Shown: positions 52,131 through 60,420 of the stretch, one piece after another
Position numbering within the stretch: the first letter of the stretch is position 1
Layout of the letters: each line of letters begins with the position of its first letter
Assembly (NCBI RefSeq): GCF_030518155.1
Contig: NZ_JAULRU010000823.1
Coordinates: 211,190 to 275,189 of the forward strand
Direction of reading: 5' to 3'
Length of the DNA stretch: 64,000 nucleotides
Source: Gilvimarinus gilvus
GTDB lineage: Bacteria; Pseudomonadota; Gammaproteobacteria; Pseudomonadales; Cellvibrionaceae
Program-made: the position numbers and the translations under genes
Notes under the pieces: model-generated
Seen by the model: the letters and a program-made list of their open reading frames with translations, nothing else
Told to the model about the DNA's origin: nothing
The model's database searches: none

Positions 52131-52577
52131 ATGCAACTCACAACTCGCCAAAGCGGCTTTAGTTTGATTGAGATTATGGTGGTGGTGGTGATTATTGGTC
52201 TGCTGGCCAGTATCGTCGCCCCCATGGTGCTGGACCGTGCCGATGAGGCGCGTATCAACAAAGTGCAGGCGGATTTTAAAAGCATTCAGACCGCGCTCAA
52301 CCTGTACCGCATCGATAACTACGTGTACCCATCCAGCGAGCAGGGGCTGAACGCTCTGGTCAGCAAGCCTACCCTAACACCTGTGCCACGCAACTGGCGC
52401 TCCAGCGGTTATCTGGATCAGTTGCCGATCGACCCTTGGGGTAGCGCATACCTGTACATCAGTCCCGGTGAGTCCCGCGAATACGACATTTACACCCTAG
52501 GCGCCGATAACGTCGCCGGTGGTGAAGGCCCGGCAGCGGATATCAGCGTCTGGGATCAGGATCTGCCAGAGCAGTAA
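52131..52577 (+). CDS. gspG: Major pseudopilin GspG
   Basis: The 148-residue major pseudopilin. The prepilin leader ends QSG and is cleaved before FSLIEIMVVVVIIGLLASIV; the mature Glu5 is present. Downstream are the KVQADFKSIQTALNLYRIDNYVYP helix-loop and calcium-site region YTLGADNVAGGEGPAADISVWD. GGAG lies 9 bp upstream of the ATG at 52131; the longer frame from 52086 is rejected. A prepilin peptidase (gspO) is needed but not in this window. Confidence 0.97.
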   Translation: MQLTTRQSGFSLIEIMVVVVIIGLLASIVAPMVLDRADEARINKVQADFKSIQTALNLYRIDNYVYPSSEQGLNALVSKPTLTPVPRNWRSSGYLDQLPIDPWGSAYLYISPGESREYDIYTLGADNVAGGEGPAADISVWDQDLPEQ

Positions 52578-52583
52578 TGCCTT

Positions 52584-53141
52584 ATGTCGTACCCGCAGCA
52601 TCAAAAGGGTTTTACCCTGATCGAGATCATGATTGTGGTGATGATCATCGGCCTGAGTGCGGGCATGGCGACGCTGGCTTTTACCCCAGACGATACCAGC
52701 CGACTGGAGGAAGCCGCCGATAAATTTTTGCTGCAAACTGAATTTGTCGCCGAGCAAACCACCTTAACCGGAGAGGTTATAGGACTGTTTGTTAGGCCCA
52801 CCCAATCGCGCGAGGGCGAGCAATGGTGCTACCGCTGGCGCCGTTTTCGCAACAGTAGCTGGCAGCCTGTATCGGACTTTTTACCCGATCAATGCCTGCA
52901 ACCCGACATGGGTGTGGAGATGATCGTTGAGGGCGAAGAGTACGAATACGACCCCAATCTCACCAGCCCCGAACCGGTAATGATTTTCTACCCCAGCGGT
53001 GAAGCTACCCCCTTGGAGATTGCGCTCTTTGCCCAGTTCGACAGTGAACAGGACGTCCAGCGCCTGGAGGTCGATATGATGGGCCGGGTACGCTGGCTCA
53101 ATCGCGAACAAGCAATTGCCCAACGCGAGGCCGAGCTGTGA
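52584..53141 (+). CDS. gspH: Minor pseudopilin GspH
   Basis: A 185-residue minor pseudopilin. The leader MSYPQHQKG is followed by FTLIEIMIVVMIIGLSAGMATLAF with mature Glu5. The body is beta-rich and ends in acidic strands. It lies 6 bp after gspG. GspH joins the pseudopilus tip complex region. Sequence conservation outside the N-terminal helix is low, as usual. Confidence 0.93.
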   Translation: MSYPQHQKGFTLIEIMIVVMIIGLSAGMATLAFTPDDTSRLEEAADKFLLQTEFVAEQTTLTGEVIGLFVRPTQSREGEQWCYRWRRFRNSSWQPVSDFLPDQCLQPDMGVEMIVEGEEYEYDPNLTSPEPVMIFYPSGEATPLEIALFAQFDSEQDVQRLEVDMMGRVRWLNREQAIAQREAEL

Positions 53142-53512
53142 CACGCTCGCGCGGTTTTACACTCATTGAAGTGATGGTGGCGCTGGCGATTGTTGCCACC
53201 GCTCTGCCCGCACTCATGATGCTCATCACCAGCCAGCTGCAGGGTGCCGGTATTACCCGGGAGAAAACCCAGGCTTATTGGATTGCCGAGAATCAGCTCG
53301 CCCGACTTACTCTGCGCGATCGCCTGGTAGAGCAGTTCAGTATTCCCGACTCGGTCAACGGCACTGTTGAGCGCGACGGCGTACGCTGGTACTGGGAACT
53401 CACGAGCCAGCAAACCGAAGTCGAGGGCTTTAGACGTCTCGACTTAACCGTCGCGCTGGACGCCCAAAAAGAAGACACCCTGGCGAGCTTAACGGGGTTT
53501 ATCAATGAGTAA
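53138..53512 (+). CDS. gspI: Minor pseudopilin GspI
   Basis: A 124-residue minor pseudopilin, the shortest of the set. The leader MTRSRG precedes FTLIEVMVALAIVATALPALM. The rest has the usual AYWIAENQLARL and WYWELTSQQTEVEGFRRLDL segments. GTG start overlaps the gspH stop (GTGA). Part of the GspI-GspJ-GspK tip complex. Confidence 0.95.
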   Translation: MTRSRGFTLIEVMVALAIVATALPALMMLITSQLQGAGITREKTQAYWIAENQLARLTLRDRLVEQFSIPDSVNGTVERDGVRWYWELTSQQTEVEGFRRLDLTVALDAQKEDTLASLTGFINE

Positions 53513-54209
53513 TCCCCGTAGCGGCTACCAGGGCTTCACACTGATCGAAGTTGTTATAGCGCTGGCGATAACCGCGGTCATTATGACTTTTAGCTACCAG
53601 TCGTTTAGCACCGCCTCACGCAGCGCCGAAGCCACCAGCGAAGTGATGGCGCGGGTCAATCAATTGGACCGTACCTGGCAGCTACTGGAAAAAGACCTGC
53701 GTCATTTACTGCAGCCGATCGATGCCAGCGGCGACCCCAGCGTGATCGGTGGCGTGCGCCGCCCGTTTCGCGGCAACAGTCTTTACGGTGAGGCCAGTGG
53801 CGACAAATTGTTATTGCAACTCACCCGCAATGCCTGGCTCAACCCCATGAATCGAGCTCGCAGCGACATGCAGCAAGTCATTTACCGGGTTTCCGACGGG
53901 GTACTTTGGCGTGACTACCGTCCCGAGCGCAATTTCGTGATCGAGGACTGGTTATTCGCCGAAGATCTAATCCAACAGCAAATGTTGGCCGGCATCGCCG
54001 ACATTGAATTGCGCTTTTTATCCGAACAGCGCATTTCTCAGGAGGGCGCCAGTGTGCTCTCGGGCGATGACTATACCCGCGACTGGGAGCAACTGTGGCC
54101 CGCCAGCAATTCCGCCGGTATCGACACCAGCTTGCCAGTCGCGGTGTGGATTCGCATCGAACTGACAGACGGGCTAATCAGTGAGAGGCTTTATGACCTC
54201 TCCAGTTAA
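53505..54209 (+). CDS. gspJ: Minor pseudopilin GspJ
   Basis: A 234-residue minor pseudopilin. The leader ends SGYQG before FTLIEVVIALAITAVIMTFSY. A conserved LDRTWQLLEKDLRHL helix and VIYRVSDGVLWRDYRP strand follow. It overlaps gspI by 8 bp and gspK by about 17 bp. GspJ pairs with GspI and GspK at the pseudopilus tip. Confidence 0.96.
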   Translation: MSNPRSGYQGFTLIEVVIALAITAVIMTFSYQSFSTASRSAEATSEVMARVNQLDRTWQLLEKDLRHLLQPIDASGDPSVIGGVRRPFRGNSLYGEASGDKLLLQLTRNAWLNPMNRARSDMQQVIYRVSDGVLWRDYRPERNFVIEDWLFAEDLIQQQMLAGIADIELRFLSEQRISQEGASVLSGDDYTRDWEQLWPASNSAGIDTSLPVAVWIRIELTDGLISERLYDLSS

Positions 54210-55296
54210 ACAGCTTCATTTACCAACCCGCCAGCGCGGCACCGTGCTGATTTTAGCGATACTGATCGTTGTGTTGGTTTCGGGTTTTGCCGTCAAAGCC
54301 TCGCGTGACTACCAGCTCAGCATGGCCCGCGCCGAGGCGCGCTGGCACGGTGCCCAAGCCGAGGCCTATTTGTCGGGTGCCGAGAGCCTGGCCATGTACT
54401 TTCTCGAGCTCGATGAAAATACCGAAGTTGATAGCTTGCTCGAACCCTGGGCGATGGAGTTGCCGCCGTTTCCCATTGAAGGCGGCATGATCCTCGCAGA
54501 AATTGAAGATGCCAGCTCGCGCCTAAACCTCAACGATATCGAGGCGCAATTTAAAGAGACCGGCGACAATAACCCCAACGCCCCCGAACGTTTCTACCCG
54601 GCGCAAAAACATTTTTTACGGCTGCTGCAAAGCTTTCCCGAGATTTACCCGGTATCGCCCGAAGATGCTATTGCGATTCTCGAGGCTTTAGTCGATTGGA
54701 CCGACACCGATCACGATATCAGTGGTTTTATGGGCGCCGAACGCGACTACTATCAATCTCTGGATCCAGCCTACCAGCCGGCCAATGCACCCTTGACCAG
54801 TGTCGATGAGCTGCGCCTGATACGCTACGTCACCCCCGAGTTAATGCAATTGCTTAGACCTTTTATAGCCGTGTATGCGACTGAAGGGGGCGGGAATTCG
54901 GGCGGCCTTAACGTCAACACCCTGCACCCGCACCTGCTGCGGACTTTTAATGCGGACGATATACTCACGCCACTGACTGCTGAAGAAGCCAGCAGTATCG
55001 TCTCCGAAAACGGTGAATACGCCAGCGCTGATGAGTTTACCCAAAACAGCGGCTGGGCCAGTATCATCAGCGGTGAGAACGGCATAGGAGATGCCTTGGT
55101 GAATGTTAAAACCAATCACTTTTTGGTGACCACCCGGGTACAACTGGGCGAGCAGCGACGCAGTCGGCAAAGCTTGCTGCAGCGCAATGAAAAATCTTTT
55201 AACGTTGTGCAAAGGCGCGACGTGTACGATTACATACTCAGTCTGGAGCAGGCGCCCGTGCCCTCCGGCCAACAGGAACAGACGACGGACCCATGA
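54193..55296 (+). CDS. gspK: Minor pseudopilin GspK
   Basis: About 367 residues, the large tip pseudopilin. The leader ends RQRG before TVLILAILIVVLVSGFAV; mature position 5 is not Glu, which is the usual GspK feature. DASSRLNLND and a large alpha-helical insert (about 100-230, LLQSFPEIYPVSPEDAIAIL, VDWTDTDHDISGF) follow, then LNVNTLHPHLLRTF and an SGWASIISG-like end. ATG at 54193 has AGAGG just upstream; a GTG at 54181 is an alternative. Overlaps gspJ. Confidence 0.95.
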   Translation: MTSPVKQLHLPTRQRGTVLILAILIVVLVSGFAVKASRDYQLSMARAEARWHGAQAEAYLSGAESLAMYFLELDENTEVDSLLEPWAMELPPFPIEGGMILAEIEDASSRLNLNDIEAQFKETGDNNPNAPERFYPAQKHFLRLLQSFPEIYPVSPEDAIAILEALVDWTDTDHDISGFMGAERDYYQSLDPAYQPANAPLTSVDELRLIRYVTPELMQLLRPFIAVYATEGGGNSGGLNVNTLHPHLLRTFNADDILTPLTAEEASSIVSENGEYASADEFTQNSGWASIISGENGIGDALVNVKTNHFLVTTRVQLGEQRRSRQSLLQRNEKSFNVVQRRDVYDYILSLEQAPVPSGQQEQTTDP

Positions 55297-56537
55297 GCGA
55301 ATCTCTGACGCTGTACATTAGCCATTACGGCAGCAACCTTACCTGGCTGTTTCGCCGCCCGGATTTACCCGATGAGCTGGGGCAGGGTGATATCGACACT
55401 TTGGCCAACGCTCTGGAGCAGGGCAATAATCATCAGGCTCGCCTCATTGTCGGTGGTCCGCAAACTGTCAGTCGCACGGTGCAATACACCGAGGGCGAGA
55501 AACGTCATTTGCGCAAGTTAATGCCGTTTCAACTTGAGGAGGATGTGATCGGTGACATTGATCAGTTCCACTTCGCGTTTGGCGTACCCGCTAACGGCAG
55601 TGTCAGTCTGGTGTACACCGAGCGCGCGCCCCTGCAGGAAATCTTCACCGCCCTCGCGGCGATCAACGTCGAAGTAATTCAGGTGATACCTGCCGCACTG
55701 CTGCCGACCACCTCCAATGACAATGAAGAAGAAACAGCAGATGAGAATGACAGCTGGGCAATCCACTGGCAAGACGGATTAGTAAGCGTTCGCTGCGGTG
55801 CAAGCTCAGGGTTTACGATTGCGGCAAGCAGTATGGCACTGGCTTTAGAGCTACTACTAAAATCACAAAGCCGCGTATCGGCGCCAAAACTGGTGCTCAG
55901 CGCTCCCGATGAAACTCAGCTCGAACAATTAGAGCAGCGGCTGCCTGCCGCCCTCAGTGACGCCTCCGGCGATACCCGTATTTGCTCGCTGTGGGACTTT
56001 GAACCCGACGCTGGCGCGATTGACTTGTGCCAGGGCGAGTTTTCCCAGCGACTGCCGGTAGAGCGCTGGTGGAACAACTGGCGCAAAGTGGCCTTTACGG
56101 CCATTGCAGCCGTTGTCGTGTATCTCGCAACACTGCTGTATTCCATTCATCAGTTGCAAAACGACAATCTGGAAATTCGCCGCGAAATCGAACAAGTATT
56201 TCGCACCGTCGTGCCCAACGGCCCGGCTATCGACCCGGAGCGCCGCCTGCGTATTATGGCTCGCGATCTGCAGCCCAGCGCCAGCGGTTCGGCCGTAATG
56301 GCACTGCTCGATCAGGTACTGCCTGCCATTCAAAGTGCCGAAGTCACCTTAAAAGGTGTGTACTACACCAGTGATAACGGCGAGCTCAGCCTCAACCTGC
56401 AAGCGGGAACCTTTAACGCCATAGAGTCATTGCGCGGCTCCATCGAGAGCATCGGCTTGAGCGCGGAGCTGCTGTCCGCCAGTGCGCAGGGTGATACTCA
56501 CTCGGCCCGAATGAAAATAAAGCAGGAGTTGCCATGA
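55293..56537 (+). CDS. gspL: Type II secretion protein GspL
   Basis: A 414-residue inner-membrane protein. The N-terminal 250 residues are the actin-like cytoplasmic domain that binds GspE; a transmembrane helix (about 268-290, WRKVAFTAIAAVVVYLATLLY) leads to a periplasmic ferredoxin-like domain (about 340-410) that pairs with GspM. It overlaps gspK by 4 bp and gspM by 4 bp, so the distal genes are translationally linked. Confidence 0.94.
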   Translation: MSESLTLYISHYGSNLTWLFRRPDLPDELGQGDIDTLANALEQGNNHQARLIVGGPQTVSRTVQYTEGEKRHLRKLMPFQLEEDVIGDIDQFHFAFGVPANGSVSLVYTERAPLQEIFTALAAINVEVIQVIPAALLPTTSNDNEEETADENDSWAIHWQDGLVSVRCGASSGFTIAASSMALALELLLKSQSRVSAPKLVLSAPDETQLEQLEQRLPAALSDASGDTRICSLWDFEPDAGAIDLCQGEFSQRLPVERWWNNWRKVAFTAIAAVVVYLATLLYSIHQLQNDNLEIRREIEQVFRTVVPNGPAIDPERRLRIMARDLQPSASGSAVMALLDQVLPAIQSAEVTLKGVYYTSDNGELSLNLQAGTFNAIESLRGSIESIGLSAELLSASAQGDTHSARMKIKQELP

Positions 56538-57019
56538 ACAAGGTTTTTGATGCCCTCGGCAAGTACAATCGCCGCGAGCAAACCATTTTGCTTGTCGGTG
56601 CCCTGTCGATCGTGCTCTACATTCTCTGGATGGGAGTGCTCGCACCGCTTAAAGACAAGCGTGAGCAGCAAATTGCGACCAATGCCAGTACCAGCGCCTC
56701 GCTAGAGCGAGTAAAACTGATGGCGGCACAAATTAAACAGGCACAGTCCAACACCCAGAAAGCCAGCGGCAACTCCGGCGCCAATTTTAGCCAGTTAATT
56801 GACTCAACCCTGCAAGCCAACGGCTTACGTATGAGTGGCTTTCAGCCGGGTACGCGCGGAGAAGTGCGAGTTCGCCTGGACAACGTCAACTACGCTTCTG
56901 TCATGCAGTGGCTGTACGATCTCGAGTATCGCCACGACGTTGCGGTTAAAGATCTTTCCATGGCGGGCACCAATACGGCCGGACAGGTGACCGCGAATAT
57001 TCGGTTGAGTAAGAATTAA
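56534..57019 (+). CDS. gspM: Type II secretion protein GspM
   Basis: A 161-residue bitopic membrane protein: short cytoplasmic tail with YNRREQTILLVGALSIVLYILWM as membrane helix (about 18-38), a coiled segment and a C-terminal ferredoxin-like fold (NVNYASVMQWLYDLEY). It stabilises GspL. It overlaps gspL by 4 bp and is followed 1 bp later by a non-gsp gene. Confidence 0.94.
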   Translation: MNKVFDALGKYNRREQTILLVGALSIVLYILWMGVLAPLKDKREQQIATNASTSASLERVKLMAAQIKQAQSNTQKASGNSGANFSQLIDSTLQANGLRMSGFQPGTRGEVRVRLDNVNYASVMQWLYDLEYRHDVAVKDLSMAGTNTAGQVTANIRLSKN

Positions 57020-57020
57020 G

Positions 57021-58178
57021 ATGTTGCAGCAAATCACCCTCACCCTGCGCAGTGCTCTATTGGTACTCGCAGTACCGGCGTTGGCTCAGCAGGCACCTAT
57101 CGCCGCTGCACCTGACTTACTGGACACCGAACAGGCAGAAAACTTTGGCCTCAAGCAAGCTACCGGCACCCAAACCCATACCGTGTTCAGCGCCAGTGAC
57201 AGTAGCTATCAGTACAACCATGGGGCTGTACCTTTTGCCTTTAACGGCAAGCTCTATGTGCAGTGGCAAAGCTCCAAACACGACGAAGACGCCCCTGAAA
57301 CCGAAGTGCGCTACGCCATGAGCGTGGACGGGCGACAGTGGAGCGACGCCATAATTCTGGAAAAACCGAGACCTGACGCCACCGTTACCAGCGGTGGCTG
57401 GTGGGCGTTTGGCGATACCTTGGTCGCCTATATCAATGTCTGGCCCCATGATTTAGAGCCCAAAGGGGGGTTCGTTGAATACCGGACCAGCAAAGATGGC
57501 ATTCACTGGACCGCTCCCAAACCGGTATTGAATAACGCCGGCGAGCCGCTGGCCGGCATTATCGAGCAAGACATGCGTGCCCTGGCAGACGGCCGGTTGC
57601 TAACGGCGGTGCACCAGCAACCCGGTCTTATCGTGAAACCCTACTTTACCGACGACGCCACTGGCCTTAGCGGCTGGCAATCCGGTGACATGACTAACTT
57701 ACCGCACCGCGACAACGTCAGCCGGGAACTTGAGCCCAGCTGGTTTAGCCGCGGAGAAGAGCTGGTAATGGTATTTCGCGATCAGGATTCTAGCTTTCGG
57801 GTGCTGGCCGCCACCAGCCACGACCGCGGCGAGAGCTGGACGACACCTATGGTCAGTAACATGCCCGACTCACGCGCCAAGCAAAGCGCCGGCAATCTCC
57901 CCAATGGGGCCGCCTATTTAGTGAATAACCCCAGCGGTAGTAAACAGCGATTTCCTCTGGTGCTGAGTATCAGTACCGATGGCCGGCGCTTCGACCAGGC
58001 CTGGCTGTTGCGCCCCGGAGGACACCAGGTGCCGGCGCAAAAGTACGACGGACGCTACAAGCGCATAGGCTATAGCTACCCGAAATCGACCGTGTTCGAA
58101 GGCTATCTCTACGTCGCCTACGCCACCGGCAAAGAAGATATTCAAGTGACCCGTGTACCACTAAAGTCGCTGAAATAG
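57021..58178 (+). CDS. Secreted sialidase-fold (BNR-repeat) protein within the gsp operon
   Basis: A 385-residue secreted beta-propeller. Signal peptide about 1-22 (ending PALA). Four Asp-box-like repeats are visible: MSVDGRQW (about 100), TSKDGIHW (about 157), a canonical TSHDRGESW (about 266) and ISTDGRRF (about 317). This is the sialidase/BNR_2 fold, which also includes non-sialidase glycosidases and some polysaccharide lyases. A catalytic Arg triad cannot be assigned by eye. It starts 1 bp after gspM and ends 30 bp before gspN, so it is transcribed with the secretion genes. It may be a substrate of this system or a periplasmic accessory. Confidence 0.85.
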   Translation: MLQQITLTLRSALLVLAVPALAQQAPIAAAPDLLDTEQAENFGLKQATGTQTHTVFSASDSSYQYNHGAVPFAFNGKLYVQWQSSKHDEDAPETEVRYAMSVDGRQWSDAIILEKPRPDATVTSGGWWAFGDTLVAYINVWPHDLEPKGGFVEYRTSKDGIHWTAPKPVLNNAGEPLAGIIEQDMRALADGRLLTAVHQQPGLIVKPYFTDDATGLSGWQSGDMTNLPHRDNVSRELEPSWFSRGEELVMVFRDQDSSFRVLAATSHDRGESWTTPMVSNMPDSRAKQSAGNLPNGAAYLVNNPSGSKQRFPLVLSISTDGRRFDQAWLLRPGGHQVPAQKYDGRYKRIGYSYPKSTVFEGYLYVAYATGKEDIQVTRVPLKSLK

Positions 58179-58208
58179 TTCGCACTTTTTATTGCTAGAG
58201 TTAACAAT

Positions 58209-58958
58209 ATGATTCGTTGGATTGCACTTGGTTTATTGTTTTGGCTGGCGTTTGTCGTCACGCAAATTCCCGCCACCTGGGGTGGGTATTTAATGACAAA
58301 CGGCACACCGCTTGCCCTGTCGGGTATCAGCGGCACCTTGTGGCGCGGTAAAGCCAACATGGCATCCATACAAATCGACGGCAGGCACTACACCTTGGGC
58401 AGCCTCGACTGGACCCTAAAGCCCCTAAGCATACTGACCCTGAAGCCTTGCGCGGTCGTTTCCACCGACTTTGAGCGGCAACAAATTTCAGGCACCGCCT
58501 GCGCCGGCATCGGTGGTTCTATCACCTTAACCAATGCCAATATAAGTGTCCCGGCAGGACTGATACAAGGCCTGCCCGAGCCCAGTGAAATTACCGGGCA
58601 GCTCTCGTCACATATCGAAACACTCAAACTCAGCGACAACAAACTGAAAGCGCTCAAGGGCAATTTAAGCTGGACCAAGGCACGCTTGAATAATGGTCAG
58701 ATGTGGCTCAATCTTGGCGCGTTTGCCGCGGATCTTTCCGCGACTGCCGAGGGTCATATTCGGGCGGACATATTCTCTCTGGAGGGCCCAATTGATCTGG
58801 CCGGTAATGTTGTAATGCCACTGACCGGGGGCATCCGGATCGACACCAATTTCACATTCACAGAGACTTTTGCCCGTGACGTGCAAGCCGACCAATGGCT
58901 GCCTATGGTTGCCGAGCCTCTTGACGACGGCCGCCAAAGAATCAAAATGACGCTATGA
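58209..58958 (+). CDS. gspN: Type II secretion protein GspN
   Basis: A 249-residue inner-membrane protein with one N-terminal helix (about 5-22) and a beta-rich periplasmic part. LSGISGTLWRGKANMASIQIDG followed by LGSLDWTLKPLSILTLKPCA fits GspN. GspN is present in only some type II systems and is not essential everywhere. Here it is separated from gspM by the sialidase-fold gene. It is the last gsp gene; no clear terminator follows. Confidence 0.92.
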   Translation: MIRWIALGLLFWLAFVVTQIPATWGGYLMTNGTPLALSGISGTLWRGKANMASIQIDGRHYTLGSLDWTLKPLSILTLKPCAVVSTDFERQQISGTACAGIGGSITLTNANISVPAGLIQGLPEPSEITGQLSSHIETLKLSDNKLKALKGNLSWTKARLNNGQMWLNLGAFAADLSATAEGHIRADIFSLEGPIDLAGNVVMPLTGGIRIDTNFTFTETFARDVQADQWLPMVAEPLDDGRQRIKMTL

Positions 58959-59012
58959 TGGACAGTGCCGCTGTTGCGGTATAGGTTAGCTCCAAACAAT
59001 GAGTGGTGAACC

Positions 59013-59339
59013 ATGCAAACCTTAGCCGATCGTTTTATCACCGAAATACTCGACCAGTGGCCGCAAGATCATCACTTGCCACAACAGGTGGCCGCCGATC
59101 TCGGCTATTGCTACCACCTAAGCGCCAGCATTGAAGGCCGAGTGCCGGTAGCAATGATGGGACCGCAAACAATAGACTCTCGGGACTCCCTGGCCGAGCA
59201 AATCCGCCAGTGGATTCACCATGTGGAATCCTGGATCGAAGAGCACCATCCGGCCACCAAGGGCTGGATAGAAGTGCACATCAAATTGGCCGCTCAGGCG
59301 AATCAAGAATCAGGCGCGGAATTTACCGTCGCAATTTGA
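59013..59339 (+). CDS. Hypothetical protein
   Basis: A 108-residue soluble protein that I do not recognise. The sequence is mixed alpha-beta with no low complexity: MQTLADRFITEILDQWPQD, a histidine-rich middle, IRQWIHHVESWIEEHHPATK and a final strand VHIKLAAQANQESG. No signal peptide, membrane segment or catalytic motif is visible. It follows gspN by 54 bp on the same strand and may be read from the same transcript. The ATG follows GGTGAACC, a weak ribosome-binding site. Confidence 0.65.
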   Translation: MQTLADRFITEILDQWPQDHHLPQQVAADLGYCYHLSASIEGRVPVAMMGPQTIDSRDSLAEQIRQWIHHVESWIEEHHPATKGWIEVHIKLAAQANQESGAEFTVAI

Positions 59340-59381
59340 TCCATTGCTTGCCGCATCATGGCCCGCGGAGGCCCACAGACT

Positions 59382-59795
59382 ATGAAATGTTTGATCGCCT
59401 TAATCCTATTGGTTGTCGCCTGGCCCACTTTCGCCGACTGCTACGCAACAGCCTATACACAAGGCGCTATGAACGCGTGCGCAGGTGCTGAAGCTGGAGG
59501 TGCTCGCGAGCGCCTTGAGCACACAGTCACAATGCTCAAGCAAGCCTACCGCGATGACGAGGTTTTTATCAAAGCCTTAATGCGCTCTCAACTGTTGTTT
59601 GAGAAAAGCCTCGAGGCTGATACTTATCTAAAATACCCCAACCGTGACCCCAATGCCTATGGCAGCGTTTACCCCATGTGCCAAAACGCTTATCAAACCG
59701 GCCTTATCGAGCAACGCATCGCGTTTTTGCAGCAATGGCTAGACGGTGTTGAAGAAGGGGATGTCTGCTCGGGATCGATTAAGTTCACCCCCTAA
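59382..59795 (+). CDS. Secreted DUF1311 (LprI-like) protein
   Basis: About 137 residues with a signal peptide (MKCLIALILLVVAWPTFA). The mature part begins DCYATAYTQGAMNACAGAEAG and continues with helices and a CQNAY cysteine, like the LprI/DUF1311 family, some of whose members inhibit lysozyme. Four cysteines could form two disulphides. GGAGG lies about 11 bp upstream of the ATG at 59382; the ATG at 59358 has no site. Role in envelope defence is a family-based guess. Confidence 0.8.
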   Translation: MKCLIALILLVVAWPTFADCYATAYTQGAMNACAGAEAGGARERLEHTVTMLKQAYRDDEVFIKALMRSQLLFEKSLEADTYLKYPNRDPNAYGSVYPMCQNAYQTGLIEQRIAFLQQWLDGVEEGDVCSGSIKFTP

Positions 59796-60420
59796 ATATA
59801 CGCTATTCTCGATCTCGTAAAAGGACAGCTTAGCGAAACTTTCATTGGCACCCCTGCGCCCTGATAAAACTTTATATAAAATGCTAAATGAGACTCAACA
59901 AGCGCAGAAGAGCGGTCAAAAACTGACTTCATATTGAGACGTTAAAGGAAACGATAAGAAAAGCGCCAGTAGGCAACGTAAAATAAAATAGGTTGTCTAG
60001 CAGATTTTGCCGCCACATGGTGGCGCTCTTGTCTTTTGGAGGGACTTTACGAGCGTCTTTGGCTCTACGCCACCGGTGGCTCGAATTACGGAAGATACAT
60101 TCACAGCACCTGTATGAATGCGCCCCCATGCAGCGACAGACCGGCTCAGCGGACACCTGCAGATTAACCCACATCCATTTCATCTACTGTCAAATAGCCA
60201 GATGCTTAGCTCGATGGTGCCACACTCAACGCCATTAAAATATTCAACGCAATCATTTTTTACCTTTGTTCTTCGTCTTTTCTCCAGAATTACGACAAAT
60301 GTCACTGTGCATGCCGTACGCTTCATATGAGAATGTCATTAATCTTTAGGGTTTAGAATTGCTGACCGGTCCCAATTTTCAGTCTACTATTAACAGATAA
60401 CCTGAAGGCCATAAAAAACT
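59796..60420. other. Intergenic region with palindromes
   Basis: About 625 bp without a credible gene. The flanks are AT-rich, and the centre (about 60000-60200) is GC-rich and unlike them. It holds a hairpin CGCCAC-ATG-GTGGCG (60011-60025) and a perfect palindrome GCCACCGGTGGC (60069-60080), sharing the CGCCAC core. Frames through the centre on either strand have protein-like stretches but no support. It may be a decayed mobile element or repeat. The promoter of the next gene lies at the right end. Confidence 0.45.

Noticed and set aside
59929..60183. 84-codon minus-strand frame in the gap before the diguanylate cyclase
   Set aside because: Starts in one composition zone and ends in another; cysteine- and tryptophan-rich translation unlike a real protein; no ribosome-binding site.
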